A DNA stretch of 13,728 nucleotides, taken from assembly GCA_913062835.1 (NCBI GenBank), contig CAJXXD010000007.1:1-13728 (forward strand). The letters are read 5' to 3'. The stretch comes from an uncultured Gammaproteobacteria bacterium (GTDB lineage: Bacteria; Pseudomonadota; Gammaproteobacteria; Pseudomonadales; Litorivicinaceae). The stretch's first letter is position 1. Each line of letters opens with the position of its first letter. Positions 1 to 5,878 of the stretch are shown here, piece after piece. The position numbers were made by a program, and so were the translations under genes. The notes beneath the pieces were generated by a model. That model saw nothing but the letters and a program-made list of their open reading frames with translations. It searched no databases and was not told the origin of the DNA.

Positions 1-234
1 CCCCCCCATAGCCGTACCCAGCGGTTTGCCACTCTGGATGCCTTGCAATAACTCGGTAAATCGCGCTCGATCCGCTCTGTGTTCAGCGGTCTCTGCCAAC
101 AACGTGATGGACTCTGTGATGGAGAGCCCAGATGCTAATAGGGGCGCCCAAATGGCCAGCAAGTCAGCCTCTGAAGAGGCCTTTGCAGGTTGTATCTTAT
201 GCCACCACGTGGTGATTGCTTCGTCCCAAGACAC
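1..234 (-). CDS. pilC: PilC/GspF-family inner-membrane platform protein, N-terminal part (cut by the window edge)
   Basis: This frame is open from a GTG at 234 to the left edge, giving the first 78 residues. It contains the typical start of a PilC/GspF (T2SS F) domain: residues 24-37 read LLAIWAPLLASGLS, followed by ITESITLLAE and, near residue 68, GIQSGKPLG. In this family that segment is a cytoplasmic helical domain preceding the membrane helices; PilC is the inner-membrane platform on which the pilus motors act. The GTG was chosen because an AGGAG lies 7 bases upstream and no better start exists. The gene begins 38 bases inside the 3' end of the ATPase gene, so the two are probably translationally coupled. 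The N-terminus before the domain is shorter than in classical PilC. Family call is firm; the exact start and whether it is full length are unknown. Confidence 0.8.
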   Translation of the reverse strand, partial: MSWDEAITTWWHKIQPAKASSEADLLAIWAPLLASGLSITESITLLAETAEHRADRARFTELLQGIQSGKPLGTAMGG

Positions 235-1603
235 GCGTGATCTCCTGCCAAGTGGTTCGTTGGTGTGCGAGGTGATATCGGATGGATTCTTCGTAGTCAG
301 TGTGCTCAGGTTTCGGGGCATCGCCAGGCCGCCAATACTGAAAGAGCCCGGTTCGTCCACGGTAGCCGTTTTGGCATTCGCTGCATCCTGAGCCGGTGCA
401 GATCGCACATAAAGTTCGGACCAGGCGTTGCCCTATGACTATGCGAAGGACTGACCTTAGATGCGGTTCAGATAAGCCGAAATGTGCCAGGCGTTGATAG
501 GCATCTGAGGGGCGTTTGGTATGCAAGGTGGATAACACAAGATGCCCGGTTTCGGCGGCTTGGAGCGCTATTTCCGCGGTTTCCTGATCTCGAATTTCAC
601 CCACCATTAATACATCGGGGTCTTGGCGCAAGAGGGCGCGAAGACTGGCGGGGAAATCGAGGTTGCGGCTTCGGTTGAGTTGCACTTGATGAACATTCGG
701 CAGTTCGAACTCAATTGGGTCTTCAACTGATGCAACATGACGATCGTTCCGCGCCAAGTCCATCAAGATGCGGCCCAAGGTGAGTGACTTCCCTGAACCG
801 GTTGGGCCAGTGACTAGAATCAGCCCTTGGGTGTGGTCTAACAGCTCGTTCACCTCATTCAGTTGGTGAGGTGTGAATCCGAGGTCGCCGAGTAATGGGA
901 TTTCTTGCGCGTGGCCCACCAATCGCAATACGGCTTTTTCGCCATGCAATGAGGGCAGAACCGAAACCCGAAAACGGCGAGAAATACCTTGGATGTCTTC
1001 GACCGATAAAACCCCATCTTGAGCCTGGCCGCTCTCGGTTAAATCCAGATTGGCCATCACTTTGATCCGTGCAAGTAAGCGCTTGTTCAGTTGGTTTGGG
1101 GGTTTGGGTTGCTCGACCAAAAAGCCATCGATCCGGAATAAGACTTGGCAGTCCTCGGCTAATGGATTGATATGGATGTCTGAGGCTCCGTTGGTGATGG
1201 CATGTAGCAAGAGATGACGCGCATAGCGGACGAGTGGTGCTTGCAATAACTCACTGTCGTCTACTTTGGATTCCTCAAACTCAAGGGTGAACTCTTCGTC
1301 GGCTCGCACGGTATAGCGATCACAGTCGGCAGGATCTGCAAGGCCGAGTAATTGGTAGGGCATGGCATGTTTTAAACGGGCTGTTTGATCCGTTAGAGGC
1401 AATGAAAGCGATAAAGGCAAAGCCAGTCGCGGCCCCAATGAAGTGGCATCGATTGCGTTTGATGCCACCAGCGACAGTTCGACCCAGGGCAGTCCGGTGG
1501 ATGAAGCAAGATCTAAACAGTCAATCGGTTCCATGCCAGCACTGTAGATACCAAACCAGGTGCGGCGGAGCCCATTGGACCGAAGAACAGCCTGAATCAT
1601 CAT
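197..1603 (-). CDS. pilB: PilB/GspE-family type IV pilus assembly ATPase, short form
   Basis: Secretion ATPase of the PilB/GspE family, expected to be the cytoplasmic motor for pilus extension. With the ATG at 1603 it has 468 residues. Visible motifs are Walker A GPTGSGKS (266-273), the Asp box ASVEDPIEFE (291-300), Walker B VLMVGEIRD (331-339), the His box GHLVLSTLHT (353-362) and a four-cysteine zinc motif at C399, C402, C407 and C410. Residues 1-110 resemble a reduced MshEN-type N-terminal domain (GLPWVEL at 37-43), so the protein is about 100 residues shorter than Pseudomonas PilB. The frame stays open to a TTG at 1672, but that lies inside pilA and has no Shine-Dalgarno; GAGAAG precedes the ATG pair at 1603/1600. 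It is divergent from pilA and overlaps pilC, the Pseudomonas-like order. A GspE role is possible but less likely given the adjacent pilin. Confidence 0.88.
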   Translation of the reverse strand: MMIQAVLRSNGLRRTWFGIYSAGMEPIDCLDLASSTGLPWVELSLVASNAIDATSLGPRLALPLSLSLPLTDQTARLKHAMPYQLLGLADPADCDRYTVRADEEFTLEFEESKVDDSELLQAPLVRYARHLLLHAITNGASDIHINPLAEDCQVLFRIDGFLVEQPKPPNQLNKRLLARIKVMANLDLTESGQAQDGVLSVEDIQGISRRFRVSVLPSLHGEKAVLRLVGHAQEIPLLGDLGFTPHQLNEVNELLDHTQGLILVTGPTGSGKSLTLGRILMDLARNDRHVASVEDPIEFELPNVHQVQLNRSRNLDFPASLRALLRQDPDVLMVGEIRDQETAEIALQAAETGHLVLSTLHTKRPSDAYQRLAHFGLSEPHLRSVLRIVIGQRLVRTLCAICTGSGCSECQNGYRGRTGLFQYWRPGDAPKPEHTDYEESIRYHLAHQRTTWQEITRVLGRSNHHVVA

Positions 1604-1657
1604 GCGCTTCTCGCGAGCTAGGGTGTGGGCATCGTATGGCAACCAAGGAGAGATACG

Positions 1658-2095
1658 ATGTTGATTAAGCAAAAGGGTTTTACGCTAATTGAGTTGATGA
1701 TCGTGGTCGCGATCGTCGGAATTTTGGCGGTGGTAGCCATTCCTGCCTACCAAGATTACGCCACCCGAGCCAAGGTATCTGAAGCCATTTCCATGGCCTC
1801 GCAAGTCAAAGCCTCGGTGAGTGAAGCCTATATTTCCAATGGTTCATTGCCTTTGGATAATGCGGAGGCTGGCCTGCCGACCAGTGGCAGCATCACCTCG
1901 ACCTACGTTGAGAGTGTGTCTGTAGCCAATGGCGTGATTGAGGTGGCAATCCAAGGCACGGGTCATACCAGCCTAGACGCAGGCAGCGTGTCATTCACGC
2001 CAACGGTATCAAACAACAACCTGGTGTGGTCATGCGAGGTGTCGTCTTCGTCACTGAATGCATTCGTACCAGCCGATTGCCGTGTCACCAGCTGA
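1658..2095 (+). CDS. pilA: Type IV major-type pilin precursor
   Basis: Encodes a 145-residue prepilin. The leader is seven residues (MLIKQKG), cleaved after G7 by prepilin peptidase to leave F1, with the conserved Glu at mature position 5 (FTLIE) and a hydrophobic helix of about 20 residues ending [10 protein letters not shown]-terminal cysteine pair (C126 and C141 of the precursor) forms the expected D-loop disulfide. The length and D-loop fit a type IVa major pilin, PilA/PilE type. The start ATG at 1658 is preceded by AAGGAGAG; an in-frame GTG at 1625 would give an overlong leader and is rejected. The promoter must lie in the 54-base gap to pilB or inside the pilB 5' end; I could not identify a convincing sigma-54 or sigma-70 site. 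Confidence 0.93.
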   Translation: MLIKQKGFTLIELMIVVAIVGILAVVAIPAYQDYATRAKVSEAISMASQVKASVSEAYISNGSLPLDNAEAGLPTSGSITSTYVESVSVANGVIEVAIQGTGHTSLDAGSVSFTPTVSNNNLVWSCEVSSSSLNAFVPADCRVTS

Positions 2096-2112
2096 TGACT
2101 TGCATTTACGGG

Positions 2113-2139
2113 ACTCATGCCCACTGTTAGGGCATGAGT
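2113..2139 (+). promoter_or_regulatory. Perfect 10-bp hairpin between pilA and the DCC gene that covers the next start codon
   Basis: ACTCATGCCC (2113-2122) and GGGCATGAGT (2130-2139) are perfect inverted arms around a 7-base loop. The hairpin starts 17 bases after the pilA stop, where a terminator would be expected, but the following bases AAATTAACC give no U-tract. The right arm contains the ATG of the next gene (2134-2136) and its only weak Shine-Dalgarno-like bases (AGGG). It may be a weak terminator or mRNA stabiliser for pilA, and/or a block on translation of the downstream gene. The stem is read directly; the role is inference. Confidence 0.6.
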
Positions 2140-2502
2140 AAATTAACCATTCTTTACAACGATCAGTGCCCAGTCTGCTCTCTGGAGATTGGGCATTATC
2201 GCGGTATCAGTCTCAAGCGCCATCTTCCGCTGGAGTTTGAACCCATCTCTGAACAGGGTGATATGTTCTCTCAAACCGGGTTGTCGGTTGAACAAGCCAA
2301 GCAACGTTTACACGTCAGGCTCCCTTCGGGCGAAGTGGTGGTCGGGGTTGATGCGTTCTTAGCGATTTGGAGAACCTTACCGGGATATTGGATCCTTGGC
2401 CGGTTAATTGCTTTCCCTGGGATTTATCACCTGAGCTGTTGGATTTACGACCGGTGTCTGGCGCCCTTACTGTATGCTTGGGATCAACGCCGAACGCGTT
2501 AG
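2134..2502 (+). CDS. DCC-family (DUF393) thiol-disulfide oxidoreductase-like protein
   Basis: A 122-residue protein beginning with a beta strand and the family signature YNDQCPVC (8-15), that is, D-x-x-C-P-x-C. The DUF393/DCC family is named after this motif and is thought to have a thioredoxin-like redox fold; a cellular role is not established. Further family features are the GVDAF segment (71-75), followed by a C-terminal part rich in Trp, Tyr and Leu (about 82-115) that could contact a membrane. An extra C102/C108 pair is present. The ATG at 2134 is the only start that keeps the CPVC motif; it sits inside a hairpin and has a weak ribosome site. The gene is co-directional with pilA, 38 bases downstream. 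Its stop overlaps by 4 bases the stop of the convergent PAP2 gene. No functional link to pili is shown by the sequence. Confidence 0.85.
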   Translation: MSKLTILYNDQCPVCSLEIGHYRGISLKRHLPLEFEPISEQGDMFSQTGLSVEQAKQRLHVRLPSGEVVVGVDAFLAIWRTLPGYWILGRLIAFPGIYHLSCWIYDRCLAPLLYAWDQRRTR

Positions 2503-3041
2503 AAGAATACGAGATGACCGGCGACGGTTGCCACGCACCATCCGATTGCAGTGGCAATCAACACATCACTCGGATAGTGAAGCCCCAAGATAACGCGAGA
2601 CAGCATGATGAGAAGCGTTAGCGGCGCGAGAATTAGGCCGAGTAGCGGGAGCACCGGAAAAATAATCAAAGTGATCGTCACGGCATGCAGCGTGTGGCCG
2701 CTTGGGAAGCTGTAATGATCTAAGGGCGGTGTCGCTGGGTTGATGGCTTCCCAGGTCGTGCACGGCCGATTTCGCAGGGTTTGTCCCTTAATCACCTTAT
2801 ACAGTGCGAGGTTAAATAAGGATGCCCCGATCAGAACTGCAGGCAAATTGCCGGCATCCGGTGTAGTCAATCCAATAAGAACAAACAGACTGACCCACGC
2901 AGGTCCGTCGCCGAGCTTAGACACAAAGACAAACAATTTATGGATAGCAGGTACGTTCGCCAACATGTTCGCAAGCGTGCACAGAGGGCGTTCCACTCGG
3001 TCGAGCCGATTGAAGAAGCTGGCTAAGGCAGATACGTGCAT
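2499..3041 (-). CDS. PAP2-family membrane phosphatase (phosphatidic acid phosphatase type)
   Basis: A 180-residue integral membrane protein with all three PAP2 motifs: K85...R92-P93 (KGQTLRNRP), PSGH at 113-116, and SR...GLHYPSD at 148-159 with R149, H155 and D159. Hydrophobic segments are visible at about 47-60, 65-82, 119-147 and 160-178. PAP2 enzymes remove phosphate from lipid phosphates such as phosphatidic acid, undecaprenyl diphosphate or phosphatidylglycerol phosphate; the motifs do not decide the substrate. The ATG at 3041 follows a purine-rich TTAGGGGG. The gene lies downstream of the glycosyltransferase on the same strand and also has its own Pho-box-like promoter (3070-3125). This context favours phosphatidic acid to diacylglycerol conversion during phosphate starvation (inference). 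Undecaprenyl diphosphate recycling is the main alternative. Confidence 0.88.
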   Translation of the reverse strand: MHVSALASFFNRLDRVERPLCTLANMLANVPAIHKLFVFVSKLGDGPAWVSLFVLIGLTTPDAGNLPAVLIGASLFNLALYKVIKGQTLRNRPCTTWEAINPATPPLDHYSFPSGHTLHAVTITLIIFPVLPLLGLILAPLTLLIMLSRVILGLHYPSDVLIATAIGWCVATVAGHLVFF

Positions 3042-3069
3042 CCAAACCCCCTAACGGTTGTTGATTGCA

Positions 3070-3125
3070 ATCCTATGAATTTGCCATGACGTCTTTGCGT
3101 CGTTTGTGTGAACTTTTTATGACAC
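3070..3125 (-). promoter_or_regulatory. Pho-box array and -10 for the PAP2 gene
   Basis: Read on the minus strand, five 7-base units follow each other with 4-base spacers, an exact 11-bp period: GTGTCAT (3125-3119), AGTTCAC (3114-3108), ACGACGC (3103-3097), ACGTCAT (3092-3086) and AATTCAT (3081-3075). Matches to CTGTCA(T/C) are 6, 4, 3, 5 and 4 of 7. Ten bases after the fourth unit is TAGGAT (3075-3070), 4/6 to the -10 consensus. The first unit overlaps the last codons and stop of the glycosyltransferase gene. The spacing matches E. coli PhoB promoters. PhoB binding is inferred. Confidence 0.72.
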
Positions 3126-4151
3126 TGCCTGCTGGACCAATTCAGGATCTGCGGGTTTCAGTTGAGACGCAAACTGATCGGTGCAGCGTGCCCATGAAAA
3201 GGTTTCAGCAAAAGCGCGACAGGCGCTTCGATCCACAGTCAGTGCTTCACGGATCGCCACTTCCAATTCGTCACTTAAAAAGCCGTTGTGTCCGTTCTGA
3301 ACCAAGTCAATGGGGCCGGGCGCAGGGAATGCGGCGACCGGTACACCCGATGCCATGGCTTCTAGCACCACCAAGCCAAAGGTATCTGTTAGTGAGGGGA
3401 ACACAAAACAGTCGGCATCACGCATCGCCGCTGCCAACTCTTCACCGTGCAGATAGCCCACGAATTCCACATCTGGGTAGGTGGCTTGAAGTTCTGCCAA
3501 TTGGGGTCCGCCGCCGATCACGCGTTTCAAACCGGGCACCTTGGCACTGAGAAAGGCTTCGATATTTTTTTCAGGTGCGACCCGCCCGACATACAAAAGC
3601 ACGGGCTCGGCCGGGGCGATCCGTTGGGTGTCCGGTCTAAATAATTCGAGATCGACCCCGCGAGACCAACGTCCGATGTTTTTAAAACCGCGCTCGATCA
3701 ACTCGTTTTCCATCGATTGGGTGGCCACCAACATGCGGTGGGCTGGCCCGTGAAACCACCGTAAAAAGGCATATGACCAGGCCAAGGGGATAGGCAGGCG
3801 GAGTCGAACATATTCTGGAAACCGCGTGTGGTAACTGGTCGTAAACGGCAATCGATTGCGACGACACCAGCGGCGTGCGGCTAACCCCAACGGCCCTTCG
3901 GTGGCAATGTGCACGGCATCGGGTTTCAAGGCGGTCAGCCGTTTTTTAACCGAGCGCGCCGCAAAGAGCGCCAAGCGGATCTCTGGGTAAGTGGGGCAGG
4001 GAATCGAGCGGTAGCCGTCAGGACTGATTACCTCGACGCGATGTCCGCGCTCCTCCAGCAGATTCTTGGTGCGAGATAGGGTTCGAACCACTCCATTCAC
4101 TTGCGGGAACCACGCGTCGGTGACGATGGCGATGGTGTTGGGCGTGGTCAT
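3117..4151 (-). CDS. GT4-family glycosyltransferase, probable diacylglycerol or lipid glycosyltransferase
   Basis: A 344-residue GT-B fold enzyme. The N-terminal domain has PQVNGVVRTL (16-25), PTYPEIRLA (53-61) and SYHTRFPEYV (106-115). The C-terminal nucleotide-sugar domain has GRVAPEKN (189-196), GGGP (213-216) and TDTFGLVVLEAMASG (255-269), with E264 as the second acidic residue of the EX7E-type motif and Asp in the first place. This pattern is shared by GT4 enzymes that glycosylate diacylglycerol or related lipids (SqdX, Agt and PimB-like). No transmembrane helix is seen, so it is probably a peripheral membrane protein. The ATG at 4151 has a strong AGGAGG 4 bases upstream. It is divergent from the phn operon behind a shared Pho-box region and precedes the PAP2 gene. 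The lipid-glycosylating role is inferred from context; cell-envelope polysaccharide work is an alternative. Confidence 0.85.
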   Translation of the reverse strand: MTTPNTIAIVTDAWFPQVNGVVRTLSRTKNLLEERGHRVEVISPDGYRSIPCPTYPEIRLALFAARSVKKRLTALKPDAVHIATEGPLGLAARRWCRRNRLPFTTSYHTRFPEYVRLRLPIPLAWSYAFLRWFHGPAHRMLVATQSMENELIERGFKNIGRWSRGVDLELFRPDTQRIAPAEPVLLYVGRVAPEKNIEAFLSAKVPGLKRVIGGGPQLAELQATYPDVEFVGYLHGEELAAAMRDADCFVFPSLTDTFGLVVLEAMASGVPVAAFPAPGPIDLVQNGHNGFLSDELEVAIREALTVDRSACRAFAETFSWARCTDQFASQLKPADPELVQQAVS

Positions 4152-4172
4152 AAAACCTCCTGCGTTTAGCCC

Positions 4173-4206
4173 GTTATATGACGTTTTTGTTTCATTTTTA
4201 TGACGT
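4173..4206 (-). promoter_or_regulatory. Putative Pho-box promoter of the glycosyltransferase gene
   Basis: On the minus strand, ACGTCAT (4206-4200), ATGAAAC (4195-4189) and ACGTCAT (4184-4178) are spaced every 11 bp, each separated by AAAA. The outer units match CTGTCAT at 5/7, the middle at 4/7. TATAAC (4178-4173), 5/6 to the -10 consensus, starts 10 bases after the middle unit. The plus-strand view is a direct repeat of TATGACGT 22 bp apart. The unit matches are weaker than at olsB, but spacing and the -10 are good. Confidence 0.6.
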
Positions 4207-4247
4207 CACCCCGTGTTCACGGGCTTGTCACAATTACTGCGTACTGT
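4203..4247 (+). promoter_or_regulatory. Putative Pho-box promoter of the phn operon
   Basis: On the plus strand, ACGTCAC (4203-4209), TGTTCAC (4214-4220) and TTGTCAC (4225-4231) are spaced every 11 bp; matches to CTGTCAC are 5, 4 and 6 of 7. TACTGT (4242-4247), 3/6 to the -10 consensus, begins 10 bases after the last unit, the same spacing as in the E. coli phoA promoter. A start near 4254 would leave a leader of about 30 bases before the ATG at 4285. The first unit overlaps that of the divergent promoter. Confidence 0.65.
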
Positions 4248-4284
4248 GCGCGCATTGGCAGGTCTCGGACAGGAATTTAAGACC

Positions 4285-4833
4285 ATGTTTGATGTGATTG
4301 AGCGCTGTTTTGCGAAGCATGGCGACAAGAAATACGGTGAATTTGTCACCCAACGGCAGCACGCATTGCAGTGTGCCACCTTGGCATCACAAGAAGGTGC
4401 CGCCTCAGGATTGATTGCCGCAGCCCTTCTGCACGATATCGGGCATATGTTGGATGAGAGCCTTGGCCAGAAAGACCCGGGTGACGATTTGATGCACGAA
4501 GTGACCGGTGCAAATTTCTTAAGCCAATGGTTTCCAAAGGCCGTGACTGAGCCGGTCCGTCTTCATGTGGTGGCCAAGCGATTTTTGACGGGCAACGACC
4601 CGAGCTACTACGAGACACTCAGTCCAGCGTCCAAACACAGCCTCGACCTACAGGGTGGTCCAATGACGGCCGAGGCACAGCGTCAGTTTTTGAATGTACC
4701 GTTCGCACGCGAGGCTATTCAGTTACGGCGTTGGGATGATCTGGCCAAAGAAGAAGACTTGGAGTTGGCGCTTGATCTCGCGGATTTTAGAGCCTTGTTG
4801 GAAGGCTTGATGGAGCGGCCTGCAACAGCATGA
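4285..4833 (+). CDS. PhnZ-like HD-domain oxygenase (phosphonate-operon HD protein)
   Basis: A 182-residue HD-domain protein of the family linked to phosphonate operons. PhnZ and TmpB of this kind use a mixed-valent di-iron centre and O2 to cleave the C-P bond of 1-hydroxy-phosphonates. Candidate metal ligands are H26 (in QHALQCA), H50-D51 (LLHDIGH), H71, H94 and D151 or D152 (RRWDDLAK). E19 lies seven residues before H26, as in PhnZ. LSPAS (112-116) and LQGGPM (122-127) are family features as I recall them. The ATG at 4285 is chosen over a GTG at 4213 because AGGA stands about 10 bases upstream and the GTG falls inside the Pho boxes. The gene heads the phn operon and overlaps phnG by ATGA. 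The hydroxylase partner (PhnY or TmpA) is not in the window, so the substrate is unknown. A cyclic-nucleotide phosphodiesterase role is unlikely. Confidence 0.85.
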   Translation: MFDVIERCFAKHGDKKYGEFVTQRQHALQCATLASQEGAASGLIAAALLHDIGHMLDESLGQKDPGDDLMHEVTGANFLSQWFPKAVTEPVRLHVVAKRFLTGNDPSYYETLSPASKHSLDLQGGPMTAEAQRQFLNVPFAREAIQLRRWDDLAKEEDLELALDLADFRALLEGLMERPATA

Positions 4834-5291
4834 GCACACGGTTTTCCAGTGAAGAGGCGTTGAGAAATGCCCGCTTGGATTGGCTCTCGGTCTTGGTGCG
4901 TGTACCCGCTCAGGATCTCATTGCGCTGGCGGACACGCTGTCATTGTCTGTCACTGAATTGAAAGCGCCCGAAGTCGGCTTGATGATGACCGAAGGGCGT
5001 ATCCACGCCACGGGCCAGCCGTTTCGATTGGGCGAGGTGAGTCTGACACGGTGCGTGCTGCAGGACGATCTGGGTCATTTAGGGTATGGGCAAATTTTGG
5101 GCCGCAATAAAGCCCAAGCTCGTGCAATCGCTTTGCTGGATCTCGCTTTGCAGCGGACTGAGAGTGCGGATGAGGTGGAATCTCGTTTGGCTGCGTGGCG
5201 TCAGGAGATGGACGAGCTCGACGCGATGGAAGATGAGGCGATCCAAGAAAGTCGGGTCAACTTCTTCACCCTGGTGCGGGGGGAAGCCTGA
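4830..5291 (+). CDS. phnG: C-P lyase core complex subunit PhnG
   Basis: A 153-residue PhnG. In the C-P lyase pathway PhnG, PhnH and PhnI with PhnL convert alkylphosphonate and ATP to the 5'-triphosphate ribosyl phosphonate, displacing adenine. Recognisable parts are WLSVLVR (18-24), the segment with EVGLMM (48-53), FRLGEVSLTR (65-74), the GRNKAQARAIALLD stretch (91-104) and the C-terminal SRVNFFTLVRG, which matches the end of E. coli PhnG (SRVDFFTMVRG) as I recall it. Length is near the usual 150. The ATG lies in the ATGA overlap with the HD oxygenase gene and the stop overlaps phnH by one base (TGATG), which indicates translational coupling. Confidence 0.95.
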   Translation: MSTRFSSEEALRNARLDWLSVLVRVPAQDLIALADTLSLSVTELKAPEVGLMMTEGRIHATGQPFRLGEVSLTRCVLQDDLGHLGYGQILGRNKAQARAIALLDLALQRTESADEVESRLAAWRQEMDELDAMEDEAIQESRVNFFTLVRGEA

Positions 5292-5878
5292 TGTCTCATG
5301 CACTGATCGCAGCACCGGCACAACCCGCGCACATCATGCAAAAAACGTTTCGGGCGGCGTTAACAGCCTTGTCTGAGCCGGCGCGTGCCGTGCCGGTGCC
5401 TGAAATTGACAGTCCAGCAGGTGCGAGCCCAGCTCTGTGGGCCTTGGTATTGACCTTACTCGATCAGGATGTGTCGGTGTACTGGCCTGGGGCCGATGAG
5501 ACCCTCAAAGCCAACGTGCTGTTTCATACCGGAGTGAAGTGGTCAGACACCCCGGAAACGGCAGACTTTGCGGTGCTGGCTGCGGACTCGTCACAGACCC
5601 TGGCCCTCTTAGATCGAGTGTCTGTGGGGTCCCATGAGCGCCCGGACATGTCAGCCACGGTATTGTTTGTGGTCGGGTCAGAAACCACGGACACCCTGGT
5701 CGAGGGGCCCGGGCTTAAATCGGCGACCGAACAACGCTTGCCGATGAATGAGGCCCTGGCGTATCGATTGGGACAGCAAGCGAAAACCTACCCGCTTGGC
5801 TTCGATGCCTACTTTGTGGATCAGCATACCGTGTTGGGTATTCCGCGGTCGACGCGCATTATGGTGAGGGCCGACTGA
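5291..5878 (+). CDS. phnH: C-P lyase core complex subunit PhnH
   Basis: A 195-residue PhnH, the same size as the E. coli protein. PhnH forms part of the PhnGHIJ core with PhnG and PhnI and is needed for nucleophilic attack on ATP by the phosphonate. Conserved pieces are the start region QKTFRAALTALSEPA (17-31), VLTLLDQDVSVYW (52-64), the middle LFHTG (77-81) and the C-terminal segment YPLGFDAYFVD...LGIPRSTR, corresponding to FPLGIDLIL...LAIPRTT in E. coli. GGGGGAAG precedes the ATG. It is joined by one-base TGATG overlaps to phnG and phnI. Confidence 0.95.
   Translation: MSHALIAAPAQPAHIMQKTFRAALTALSEPARAVPVPEIDSPAGASPALWALVLTLLDQDVSVYWPGADETLKANVLFHTGVKWSDTPETADFAVLAADSSQTLALLDRVSVGSHERPDMSATVLFVVGSETTDTLVEGPGLKSATEQRLPMNEALAYRLGQQAKTYPLGFDAYFVDQHTVLGIPRSTRIMVRAD

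Noticed and set aside
26..391. Plus-strand open frame across the pilC/pilB region
   Set aside because: It lies opposite pilC and the end of pilB, both with clear family motifs, and its own translation resembles nothing.
1625..1657. Earlier GTG start for pilA
   Set aside because: It would give an 18-residue leader; the ATG at 1658 has a strong ribosome site and a normal 7-residue leader.
1604..1657. Sigma-54 promoter for pilA
   Set aside because: I searched the gap and the adjacent pilB 5' end for a GG-N10-GC type site and found no convincing match.
1604..1672. Longer pilB start at TTG 1672
   Set aside because: It would start inside pilA coding sequence, uses a rare start codon and has no Shine-Dalgarno; the ATG at 1603 has one, though weak.
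4177..4206. TATGACGT direct repeat as an attachment site or transposon footprint
   Set aside because: The 22-bp distance is two Pho-box periods and a third unit sits midway; no integrase or transposase is nearby.
4213..4284. Earlier GTG start of the HD oxygenase
   Set aside because: It falls within the Pho-box units and before the likely transcription start, lacks a Shine-Dalgarno, and the extra residues do not match the family.
4285..4833. HD domain read as a cyclic-di-GMP or nucleotide phosphodiesterase
   Set aside because: The overall sequence pattern and coupling to phnG fit the phosphonate-operon PhnZ-like family better.
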